64,000 nt of DNA, taken from NCBI GenBank assembly GCA_019054805.1, contig JAHQIY010000004.1, positions 6,448,001 to 6,512,000 on the forward strand. Direction: 5' to 3'. This document shows, piece after piece, positions 36,878 to 47,265 of this stretch. Under the pieces are notes generated by a model, which saw only the letters and a list, made by a program, of their open reading frames with translations, was not told where the DNA came from and ran no database searches. The translations under genes and the position numbers were made by a program. Position 1 is the first letter of the stretch. The number at the start of each line of letters is the position of its first letter. The stretch comes from Brachionus manjavacas (lineage: Eukaryota > Rotifera > Eurotatoria > Ploima > Brachionidae).

Positions 36878-39800
36878 ATGGAATCCACAGATACTTTGAG
36901 AAAACTAAAAGAGCAAGCTGAGTCCAATGCCTTGAAACGTCTGCAGTCCGAATTCAGTACACCTGACCAGCTGGAACAAATTGAACAGCATATCCTACGG
37001 AATGAAAAGACTAAAGTAACAAATCGACTCATTCATCACTAATCATTAACAATTTATTTTCTAGAACATCATCGAAAGTCAACTTAAGTCGGCCATTCAG
37101 TCCCATTTTATCAGTGTTAATTCTTGCATGGACCAGCTAAAAGAAATAAATCAAAATATAAACGAAGTTAAGAATACCATTTATAGCATACAAGAGGAAT
37201 ACAAAACTATATCACATCTTGAGAACACGCTTGGTGAACTGCGAAAAGAAGCCACCAAACATAAACAGCTCAAGTCTGCCAAAGAAAATGTCCAAAATAT
37301 TTTAAATGTAAAAGATCTTGCCAAAAAAGCCGAACAATACATCGAGGATAATAATCTGCTGCTAGCTCATAAATGTTTGTTTGATATGGAAAAATGCAAA
37401 AATGATATTTTAGAAGAATTGGGAAACCCTAGTGATAATAATCACAATATAGATGATATTAAAGTACTTTTATAAATTTAGAAGACTTTTTTTTCTTCAA
37501 CTGTAATTATTAAATCAAGCTTGTTGAAGAATTTTTTAAAAAAGTTAAACAGCTGCAAGAAATTTTGCATAGTAATATATTTTTGGTGATAAAGCGAATG
37601 CTTGAAGTGTCCAAATCTTATCCAAACCAGTTGGTTACTGCACTTAGGGTCATTTCAAGAGAAGAAGCGTAATTTCAAATTAATTTAAAAAAATTTTTTT
37701 TAATTTATTTTCTTTATTAAGTTTGGACGAATTTTGGATGAAAAAAAAAGAAGAGACCGGTTTTGCTCCATCAGACCGACCTAAACGATGGAAAGAAGAA
37801 TGCAAAGAGACAATCAAACGAACAATTGAAACCAAGTAAGAAAAAAATTTAAATTTTAATTAAAAACTTTAATTTTGAAATTGTTAGAATCCAAGGTTGT
37901 TGGATAGATGATAGAGAAACAAATGAAAAGTGGTTTAGCAATAATTTGGCCAGAATAAATAGCCGATTTTTGGAAGACCTTGAAATTGTTAAAGTACTTA
38001 TTCGAAATTTATTTTGAGGAAATATTTGCATTAATTTAAAAAATTCAGAAATTGTGTGAACCATGCTTTCCGCCTTCGTACAAAATTTTTGATTTTTATG
38101 TCGAAAACATCATCATTTCAATTTCAAATCACTTTCAAATGCTACTAGACTCTAATCACTTAAAAGATAGAGAATTCTATATACTTTTATCATGGTCTGA
38201 AGCGTACAAATCCGAGGACTTTTTAGGAAATCCTCAATTTGCCATTGACTTAAATAAGTTACCAAATATTTTGGATGATGATCACTACAAATTTTCTCTT
38301 GATCGCTATTTGGAATATACAAATTCAAATATTAAAATGTGGTTTCAAAATACATTGAGCAAAAACTACAATGAATGGCTTACAAATAAAGAACCTTTGT
38401 TAATTGACGGTTGTTATGAGAGCAATATACCAAATGATTTGTATTCCATGTTATTTCAGCAAGTATGAATTTTGTTCATTTTATTTTGTAAAAAAATCTT
38501 TATATTTTTCTAAGCTAACTTTCACAGATCTAGTTAAAGATGACAGGTTTTTCAAAGAGTTTGTAAAATACATCCTTAGCAACTTGAATATTTTCCATGA
38601 ATCTTTGAGAGGTATACTTTAGAAAACAAATTTAAATTTTGGATAAAAAATTTATTTTTAGGAAAGCTTTTCGATTTTAAGACTTGTAATTCCAAACCAA
38701 ACGAACCTAGCAATGAAATAATCACCCGGATGGTAAAATATTTACAAATATTTATTTTCCTCTAAATTTGAATTATTAGATTGCCAGCTCTAATGACTGT
38801 CTTCGTCTCAAATCGTCCATTTTGGAACTAAGAGATCGGTTTGATACCTTTATGGATAAAGATGAAATTGCTGGTCCAAATGACAAATATGAATTACTTG
38901 GCTCAAAAATGACTAGTTTATCTGAATTATGGTAATTTGATTATTTATTTGATTATTATTTTTTTAAATTTGAATTTAGTTTGGATTTTATTATTGAAGA
39001 AATTATTAAATGTCTCGATGAACAATATTTCAAGGTGTTGCTGAGTAGGGAATGGTAAGAAATGAAATCAAAATTTTCTTTTTTTTTGATTTTTTTATTA
39101 ATTAGGCTCACAAACAATCAAATAATTGATACTATTATTAATACGTCAACTGATTTTATGCAGGATTTGAGATATTTGCGGCCTATGAGTCAATTAAAAT
39201 TCTTAGTCAAGTGGCATAATCGAATAAAAGTTGAAATTATGAAGGGTTTTTTCCAAAAGTAAAATTTAAAATTTGACAAAAAATTATTTTTATCTTTTTA
39301 ATTTATTAGTCTTTCTATAACGAAAATGCTACGTAAATGTCAATTCACTGATCTTCAAGAAAGAAGGCTCTTTACTTCGAAAGTCGAAAAAGAAGTGGCT
39401 TATTTAGAAGACTGGTTCAAAAGGATGGCTTCCACATTACCAGATAATGTAAAAAATATAATTAAATCTTGTCAATTTTAAATTTTTCAGCTTGATTTAA
39501 GAAACATAGAAAATTTAAATTATAATTCTAGAATAGTTTGAGAATATTTTATAAAATACTATATGATTCTGTAAGAAAATTTTATGATTTATCTAACAGG
39601 TGACTGAATTATGACAGAATTTAGTTAAATTTCACCTAATTTTTTAAATTAACAGTGATATTTTAGGAATTGTGAATTTTAGAATAAAAAAAAACAAAAA
39701 TTTTAAATTTGCATAGCCTTTATTTTTCTAAAACTCGGTCTAAAACTCGTTCTCCAAAATGTATCAGCTGAATAAAACTTTGTTTCCCACTAATTTGTTC

Positions 39801-40962
39801 TTTTAAAAACCTTCATTGCTGCAAAGCACCTTATCTATTCGAAAATAATTAAAATTAAATTGAAGAGTTTTTGCAGAGACTAGATTTCGGTAATACAAAG
39901 TCTTTATTAGCTAATAAATTATTTAGAACGAGTTTTAAAACGAAACAAAAAAGCTTGTCAATTCTATAATTTTTGTTTTTATTTATTTTCTAAAATTCAC
40001 AATTTATTTACAGTAGTGATTTGATAACAGTATTTTACGAAAAATTACGTAAAATATTGTTAATTAACAAAATTTTTCGTAAATTAACGTAAAATCCGAA
40101 AAGTGAGAAAGAGGTATTTTACGAAAAATTGCGTAAATTTTCAGGATTTTGAGATAATTTTGGTTAAATTTGGTAAAATTCAAAACGGCCAATTTAAAAT
40201 TCAAAATTTTTGAAAAGATGTCTTTTTTTTTCGAAAAATCGAAAATTTAAAATAGTTTTTTTTTATAACAATTTGAAAATAACTATTTTTTTAACCAATT
40301 TATGAAAAAAAAACTATGTATCAAGATAAAAAAATTCTTAAATTCCGATTAATTAACTATTTTAAATCATAAAATTTTCTTACAGAATCATATAGTATTT
40401 TATAAAATATTCTCAAACTATTCTAGAATTATAATTTTCTATTTTTAAGAAAGGATTGCTCTGTTAAATTAAAGAATTAATATAATTTCTTTTGATTAAT
40501 TAAATATTAATTAGTATAAATGTTTATTTAATTCAATTCAATTTTCAAGAATTTTTTTTTTTAAATTTTCAAAATTTAAAAAATGGAAATACTTTTTTAA
40601 TAACTTTAATTTTAAGAAAAACGTTTTCGATTTTGAGAGCTTGAGGCTAATGAATAAAATTGTAAGTTCGGATGATCTTGATTTTTTATATGTTGAAATT
40701 GCGAGCTTGGTAAAAAAATGTCCAAGCCTGACAAGTGAAATGTTATTTGCTTTACTTTCATTACGGGGTGACGTGTCAAGATCCGAATACAAAGAGGTAA
40801 GAAAAAATGCAATTAATTTAAAATATCTAACAAATATTTATTAAGAAATTCGAGGATTGCATCAAATCAGAAGCTCCATTAACACCGAGCAAAACAGGCA
40901 TGAAAGAGACCAAAGTTGACGAAGCATTATTTATACTTAAAAAAGAATTGAAAATTCAATAG
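36878..40962 (+). CDS. EXOC3: Exocyst complex component 3 (Sec6)
   Basis: Fourteen exons (36878-37015, 37065-37463, 37520-37668, 37722-37835, 37888-37993, 38049-38462, 38515-38611, 38662-38732, 38780-38931, 38980-39054, 39106-39258, 39310-39448, 40617-40796, 40846-40962) give 767 aa, against ~745-756 in vertebrates. Sec6 is a core subunit of the exocyst, the octamer that tethers secretory vesicles to the plasma membrane. The N-terminal coiled coil contains KSAIQSHFISVNSCMDQL and LLAHKCLFDMEKCKNDI; the middle has QLVTALRVISREEA; the C-terminal helical bundle ends with LYVEIASLVKKCP then LLSLRGDVSR, a block highly typical of Sec6. Twelve introns are 47-56 bp; the thirteenth is 1,168 bp and holds a transposon. 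Without the two exons after it the protein would lose this conserved C-terminus. Confidence 0.92.
39505..40443. mobile_element. Non-autonomous transposon with perfect 75-bp inverted repeats
   Basis: Bases 39517-39591 (AAATTATAATTCTAGAATAG...) and 40363-40437 are exact reverse complements over 75 bp; beyond a 3-nt indel the arms continue outward to CATAGAAAA and TTTTCTATT. Directly outside, TTTAAGAAA occurs on both sides (39496-39504 and 40444-40452), a candidate 9-bp target-site duplication. Long inverted repeats plus 9-bp duplications are typical of Mutator-like elements. No transposase ORF is present. It fills most of EXOC3's only long intron. Identical arms suggest a recent insertion. Confidence 0.75.
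39660..40010. repeat. Inner foldback nested in the EXOC3 intron element
   Basis: TTGTGAATTTTAGAA (39668-39682) and its A-rich continuation pair with the inverted copy at about 39967-40003; further in, TAAAACTCGTTCT (39741-39753) pairs exactly with 39925-39937. So a second palindrome of about 340 bp sits inside the larger one. Next to it, TATTTTACGAAAAATTACGT (40031-40050) recurs with one mismatch at 40115-40134. Confidence 0.6.
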
Positions 40963-42290
40963 TTGAACAGATATACCAAGATAATTATTAGAATTGATAA
41001 AATTTAAATCATTAAGTTAAATTTTTTCTGTAATTATTTAGTTTTATTGATTTATATCGTTTATCAAGCTTTATGAATAATCAATTTAAAAAAAATTTCA
41101 TTCTAATTCAACCTACTAAAATTCTGTATATTTAATAATTCAAAATTCCATTTTATTTTTTATAAACTATTAAGTTATTCTAAAATACAATATATTTAAT
41201 TTAGGAAATATAGATATAGAAATAACACTGCAATCGGTTTTGTGAAATTCATCTTTTTTTCTATGAGTTCAAAATTAGTTCTGTGAGCTCTTATAAAGTT
41301 TTAGAAAACTCTGCTAATTAAATTGAAATTAAATTTCAATATTTTTAAGAATTTTCAAATCTCGTTTTATACTTGAAATTTTGAAAAAAAAATTTTCAAT
41401 TTTAAAAATCAAATAGAAAAAAAATACAATGCCCTGTACTGTTTTTCAGTAAAAATTTTGCCATCAAAATCCAAAGATTTTTATATTTTTGGCATCTACC
41501 TTCATTACAAAATTCAATTTGAATAATAATAGAAGCAAAATAATAAAATTAAATAAAGAAAATATTTTAAAAAATTTAATGATCAATTAAATTTTAAAAT
41601 TTTTATAAAAATAATTAGTAAATTAATAGAGGTTTAAGAATTTTTTTAGAATAAATTTTCAAACAGTTATCGTGCCAAATCCCTGCATCATCTTCTTTAA
41701 TTCAGAATAAAATAAAATATCAAAATGTGATCGTAAATTTTTTTCTTTTCGAAAAAACAATAAAAATGGTGAGTAAAATCATCGTAAAAATTTAATCTTG
41801 ATTTTAAGTGCATGAATCCCGAAAAAAACTTTTCTAAACTGATAAAAGTTTCAAACAGATTTTACCAAAATTAAAACTTATCTTCTCAATTTGAAAAAAT
41901 CACTTTCTTTAACCAAGATAATTTTTTAAAACAATTAAAAATTTTTTAATTTAGGATAATGGCCTGAAGCCTAAGTTAAAAATCAAAATAAATATAACTT
42001 TTGGGGCGCGCCCTATTTGCGTTTTTTCTTAAATTTTTTTTTACACGTATTATGATAAATTAAAGAAAAATATTTTTTTTCATTTTATCCAAGATATCTT
42101 AAAAATCTAAATATTGAATTTTTTTAAATAAAATAATGACTTCAGCTCTTTAGAATTTTTGTTCAAGACAAGCCACAATTTTGAGTGATCGAGCATCATT
42201 TTTCTTTCAAATGTGAACTGGCTAAACTCGGTTAACAAAAGTTAATTTTAAATCCAAGATTATAACTTAAAAAAATAAATAAATCCTAGA
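40963..42290. other. Non-coding DNA between EXOC3 and the methyltransferase gene
   Basis: No ORF of note. GGTTTTGTGAAATTCA at 41236-41251 resembles the terminus of the inverted-repeat element in the mitoguardin intron. A perfect palindrome GGGCGCGCCC lies at 42004-42013 in otherwise A/T-rich sequence. An AG at 42288-42289 lies one base before the next start codon. Confidence 0.5.
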
Positions 42291-42986
42291 ATGTCAGAAC
42301 AGTCAGACAAGCAAAGTTCAAAATTAGGCCTGTTCTTAGCTATGGGTGTTGGTGCCACTGCAATCGGTTTTTCAATAGCCGCTATTCCATTTTTAACACC
42401 AGCCCTACGAACCCATGCCTTGCCGTACGTTCCTGCTACAACCAAACAAATAGAGAATGTTTTTAAAGCTGTTAAGGGATACAGTCGGGAAAAAAGCTTG
42501 ACCAAAAAAGTGCCTTCAAAAACCAACTTTGTTAGGCTAATCGATTTAGGAAGTGGCGACGGACGAATAGTCTTCGATGCTGCTGAACGAGGCTATCATG
42601 CAACCGGCGTCGAATTGAACACCATGTTATATCTTTATTCAAAATATAAAACATTCACAGCTTGGAGAAACAAATCTGGTCTTTTTAAGCCCGTATTTAA
42701 GCGAGCTGACTTTTGGAAAGTAAATATGACCCAATATGATTTGATTGTGGTCTTTGGTGTTCAAGGTATGATGAAAGATTTAGCCAGTAAGTTGAAAGAA
42801 GAAATGAAGCCCGATTGCTTAATTGTGTCTTGTCGATTTCCTATTTCGTCTTACAAAAGCGTTTTTACGCTAGAGGATGAGCTTGACGGAGTTTGGATTT
42901 ATGATAAAGAGAGTTTAAATAATTTGATAGAAGAGGAAAAAAAGCCTGAAAGTAAACCCATTGATGAAGACGATGATGATGATTAA
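42291..42986 (+). CDS. FAM173-type mitochondrial protein-lysine methyltransferase
   Basis: A single-exon ORF of 231 aa, the usual length for the family (~233). The two vertebrate members sit in the inner mitochondrial membrane and trimethylate one lysine each: ATPSCKMT (FAM173B) on ATP synthase subunit c, ANTKMT (FAM173A) on the ADP/ATP carrier. Seen here: a hydrophobic targeting/membrane helix (aa ~13-37), SAM-binding motif I LIDLGSGDGRIVFDAAERG (~aa 83-101), the acidic post-I TGVELN (~aa 105-110), and the motif YDLIVVFGVQGMM (~aa 160-172). The C-terminus is a run of Asp. Which of the two substrates it modifies cannot be told. The stop is only 81 bp before the sulfite oxidase ATG, on the same strand. 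Confidence 0.88.
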   Translation: MSEQSDKQSSKLGLFLAMGVGATAIGFSIAAIPFLTPALRTHALPYVPATTKQIENVFKAVKGYSREKSLTKKVPSKTNFVRLIDLGSGDGRIVFDAAERGYHATGVELNTMLYLYSKYKTFTAWRNKSGLFKPVFKRADFWKVNMTQYDLIVVFGVQGMMKDLASKLKEEMKPDCLIVSCRFPISSYKSVFTLEDELDGVWIYDKESLNNLIEEEKKPESKPIDEDDDDD

Positions 42987-43014
42987 ACTCAAAAATTTCA
43001 GATTTTATCAAAAT

Positions 43015-43020
43015 AATAAA
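43015..43020 (+). terminator. Candidate poly(A) signal between ATPSCKMT-like gene and SUOX
   Basis: AATAAA begins 28 nt after the methyltransferase stop. It is followed within 40 nt by a T-rich tract ending TATTTAG at 43060 and then the SUOX ATG at 43068. This packs a 3' end and an acceptor-like site into an 81-bp gap. Confidence 0.5.
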
Positions 43021-43067
43021 ATTTCTGTCTAAAAGTCTTTTTTTGTTTTAAAATATTTAGAACCAGT

Positions 43068-45356
43068 ATGATTAGAGTGACAAATTTTTGTCTAAGAACT
43101 GTGTATAAAATTAAAATACAAAAAAATGTTTCGAGAAATTTGCGAATTAGCGGATATGTTCCGAGTTTTAACGAAAATTTCAAGAAATTCGAGCAAAACA
43201 ACGCTTATCAAAAAAGAAATGAACTTTCAAAACTTTTAATCGGAGCTTTTTCCCTCTTGGGTAATTAAATTTTTTTTCTTGATGCCATTTTTAAATAATA
43301 TTACTAATATTTTATAATTTGTCAATTTTAATAGTTTTTAATTAAATAACCTATCACCTATGGTAAAATATAGTTTGGTAACATTTTTATCAATCTCAGT
43401 GCATTTTTATAAAATTTATTCTATTCAATTCGTAAAATTTGATATTAGAAAAAAAAAAGTTAAAATTTTTTAACCTTTTTTGTTGCTTAATAGATAAAAA
43501 ATCAATTATATTTAAAAATTTATCTCTATCTTGCGTAAAATGCTTCAAATGAGCGAATTAGGAAAATAAACATAAACATAAAAATTCTTGCTAAAAAAAT
43601 TGTTAAAATATTTACGAACGAGCAGTACGTAAACAATTTAAACAGCTTATGATGCTATGTTAAATTTTCAATCTTAAAAAAAATACAATCAAAAGATTAA
43701 AAATAATCAATAACTAGATTATTTTATTTTTTTTTAAATTTTAATTTTGAAGGACTTGGATATTACAGCTATGAAAACTCGGCTGTTTGTGAAGAAAAGG
43801 TGCATAGTGATGAAAAATCTTCGTATGAATGGGGGAAGATAAAAGACGGTCTTCCCTTTTACACCGAAGATCAGGTAAAAGAACATAAAACAAAAGATAA
43901 AGGTATTTGGGTTAGCTACAAGAACGGTGTTTATGACATTACTGAGTTTGTGGATGGTCATCCAGGCAAGAATTAAATAAAAAATTTCTTTCAATTTTTT
44001 CTATAGAATATCTAAGGAGGAAACAAAATAATGTGGGGTGCAGGACATAGCCTGGAACCATTCTGGGAAAAATTTCCAATCCATTACAAACACGAGGTGT
44101 TCGAATTGCTTGAAGAGTACCGTATTGGAAATTTGAAAATAGATGGAACTAAAAAGAGACCAGTCGAAAAGAAAGTCGATTTTTATGCAGAAGAGCCAAA
44201 ACGAAGCTCTCGGTTGAAAGTTTTAAGTCAAAAGCCATTCAACGCCGAAAGTCCTAAAGAATTAAGCGCCGAGAATCTAATAACACCCAGCGAGCTTCAT
44301 TTTATCAGAAATCATATGCCAGTGCCTAAAATAGAACCCAAATCATTCAAATTATCTATCATGAATGATAATGATGGAAAAAAAATTGAATTTAGCCTCG
44401 AAGACTTGGAAACAAAGTTCGAGTCTGTTACCATTCCAGTAACAATTCAATGCTCGGGCAATAAACGAAAATACATGAATGAACAAAATCAAGTCCAAGG
44501 CTTGCAATGGGACGTGAACGCCATATCTACTGCTTTGTGGACCGGAGTTCGCCTAAGAGATGTTCTAATCCACTGCGGATTCGATTTAAATGATCCAAAG
44601 ATCAGACACGTTATTTTTGAGGGTTTAGATAAAGATCCGTCAGGCTCTGTATATTCAGCATCAGTTCCTATAGAAAAAGTAAAAGCTGAAAACGGTGAGG
44701 TCTTGCTTGCCTACAAAATGAATAACCAGCCTATTCCATTAGATAATGGATATCCTCTAAGAGCTTTGGTTCCTGGTATTATCGGAGCTCGTTCTGTCAA
44801 GTGGCTCGGCAAAATAATTCTAAGTGAAGAAGAAAGTCAAAGCTTTTGGCAATTGAATGATTATAAGGTATTGCCGCCAAGTGTAAAAAATTTGAAAGAA
44901 GCCGATTTTAAAAAGCTTCGCGCAATACAAGAATCGCCGATTACATCGGCGATTTGTCAACCAGTCGAAGGAAATGTGGTAAAAAAAGAGAATGGAAAAT
45001 TCACAGCCAAAGGTTATGCTTTTAGTGGAGGAGGCAATGATGTCTTAAATGTGCTGGTCTCAATTGACCATGGAAAAAACTGGAAACAAGCAACTTTGCA
45101 TAAATTTGATAGTCCGCCATACAAGTAATTCAATTTTGTTTTCAATTGCTTTAATTATTTTAATTTTCAAAGATCATGGGCATGGGCTCTGTGGGAATGC
45201 GAACTTGATATTCCACATGATCAAGATCAGATTGAAGTTGTTTGCACAGCAACAGATTCAAATCAAAATACACAACCCGAAAGCGTCAAGTCTATTTGGA
45301 ATGCTCGTGGATTATTAAACAATGCATGGCACAAAGTAAAAGTCAAGATTGAATGA
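43068..45356 (+). CDS. SUOX: Sulfite oxidase (cytochrome b5 / molybdopterin)
   Basis: Exons 43068-43260, 43753-43965, 44017-45124 and 45173-45356 give 565 aa, against 545 in humans. The enzyme oxidises sulfite to sulfate in the mitochondrial intermembrane space and passes electrons to cytochrome c. An N-terminal basic presequence and hydrophobic stretch (aa ~1-65) precede a cytochrome b5 domain whose heme ligands are the His of DGHPGG and the His of GAGHSLEPFW. A linker follows, then the Mo-cofactor domain with ITPSELHFIRNHMPVP, the Cys ligand in TIQCSGNKRK, FEGLDKDPSGSVY, and the C-terminal dimerisation domain with SIWNARGLLNNAWH. Intron 2 (43966-44016) has a GC donor (CCAG|GCAAGA). Its acceptor must be AG at 44015-44016, because the nearer AG at 44005-44006 breaks the frame. 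Confidence 0.95.
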
Positions 45357-47265
45357 ATTTTTTCAATTTAACATTCCATAATAATGGTTATCCGTATTTT
45401 TTTTTAGTTTTTGGTTAATTAAAAAAATTTTTTTTTATTTAAATATTTTTTTGTTTAAAAATAAAGTTAAACAATAAATCTATTTTCTGAACCAGCACGT
45501 GTTTGTAAGTGAGCTTCTCTCTAACCCCTTCAGATTTTATCTTGTACAGATATTGTAGTTTCTGTAAGTGTGAGCACATGCTCCGACGTTTCTTTAGAAT
45601 TTGTATGATAAAATAATGATTGCCTTTGGACTTTTTTTCGAGAGGCATGATAAAATTTCGACTGAATAGAAATTTTTGATAATGAAAATGTGATAAAAGT
45701 TTCGAAAAAGTATTTAAGATTTGAAAAAATATTAAGAAATTTAATGTCGAAATCTGGGTTTGGCAAGCTTTTTTTTTCAAATTAGTTAAATGATTTTAGA
45801 TTTATTATAAATTTATCAGGACTTTTTTTTTGCCCTGACTCAAAATATATATTCTAAAGAACAATTTAATTTTTAAAATCACAATCTTAAATTCACATTT
45901 AAGATTTGGATTGTTGAAGCTTTGTCACAATAGATTTTTTAATTTTTTCTAAATCTTTGATTTAGAGTCAAGAAATTATTTAAAAAAATTAAATGATAAA
46001 AAACTCAATTTTGCTCTTTTATGTTATTTTAGAAGCTTATATTATATTATCATATGATAAGAAATAAAGAATTTCCCAAAAAAATTTGGATTTAATATAA
46101 TGGCAAAAATTCAGTTGGCGAATGTTTTTTTATAAGTGATTTAATTTTTTTAATTTTTTTAGAACACAGCTCTTTTACGAAGAATTTAACTTGAAATTAA
46201 TTTATGAATTTTCTTGCCCCTATATTTTAGGATTTTGATTAAATAATTTAATTCAAGGTAATAATTTTACAAGACATTTTAAAAAAATAAATAAGCAAAA
46301 TTTACGAATTATCATTTAACTTTAGATATTTAATTTGCTAAGATCATGAATTTTTTTTTAAGATTTAGATAAAGAAAAGTAAATGTGAAAATATAAAAAA
46401 TTGTAAAAGATCACAAATTTTTTTTTTAAATTTTACGTTAAGCAATTTCTAAAGAAAGGTAAAATGTTTGGTATGGAATTTTAGATTCTAAAATTTGACT
46501 CTTTCTAGTCATAATTATTATTTGACTGCTAAAAAGTCGTGTGTTTCACGATTATTTTGGTTCAAAATGTTTCAAAATTTTTTTATTCTAATCAAGCCAT
46601 GAAATAGGAATTCACTGTAGCACCATTTTTGGAAAAAAATTATATCTAAATGGTTTGTATTTGTGCAAATAATGGCTATTAAAAAATTTTAATTTCAAGA
46701 TATCATTTTTTTTTTAATTTCTATTTTTAGAGATTATTAGAGGATTTTTCAAAAAAAATAAAATTTGCTTCTTAAAAATCAAGAGAAAAACGAGATCAGA
46801 TTAAAATACAAGGTAATTTTTAGAAAATTTTTCAAGCTAAATTTTTTTCAAATCCAGTCAAATCTTGATAAGAATTTGAATTTATTTTTCATTATTCATG
46901 ACATTTAGTTGTGCATTTTTGGAATAAAAAAGCTAGCTCATTTCATTGCCATAAAAACTATTAATTTATGGATTTTTTTTCCTCATTTTTTTGCTCAATG
47001 ATCCAAATTTTGGGGGGTTGTTAATTTGATTGGGTTTCACTCAAAAACAGCTTCTAACAAAACCTTCTATAATCACATGCCAAAAAGCATGCAATTTGAT
47101 ATTCAATAATTTTTTAGAATTTTACATAATTTGGAATATTAGAGCGTTCTCTTCCCAATATAATTGCAAATGAAATTTTCTTTTTATGGGCGTGTTTGTC
47201 TGGCTGTTTTACTTAAATTGGAATTTATTAATTTAAATTTTAGAAAAATCTATCGATTCTGAAAA
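45357..47265. other. Non-coding DNA between SUOX and OAT
   Basis: No gene identified. The stretch 45480-45780 is less A/T-monotonous and contains an antisense ORF of 113 codons rich in Lys, Leu and Phe, with no recognisable motif; it may just be SUOX 3' UTR. The rest is A/T-rich. A T-rich tract ending TTTTAG at 47238-47243 precedes the OAT start by 22 nt. Confidence 0.5.

Noticed and set aside
39449..39481. Reading EXOC3 through to the stop at 39481
   Set aside because: This would drop the conserved Sec6 C-terminus encoded at 40617-40962, which joins in phase.
41766..41774. ATG directly followed by GTGAGT, as a start-codon-only exon for the methyltransferase gene
   Set aside because: Splicing it to the AG at 42288-42289 puts the downstream sequence out of frame; the ATG at 42291 gives the full domain.
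44005..44006. CTATAG as the acceptor of SUOX intron 2
   Set aside because: Using it breaks the frame before the MWGAGHSLEPFW block; the AG at 44015-44016 restores the cytochrome b5 sequence.
45439..45780. 113-codon minus-strand ORF after SUOX
   Set aside because: Composition is what A/T-rich sequence gives by chance, and it overlaps the expected SUOX 3' UTR.
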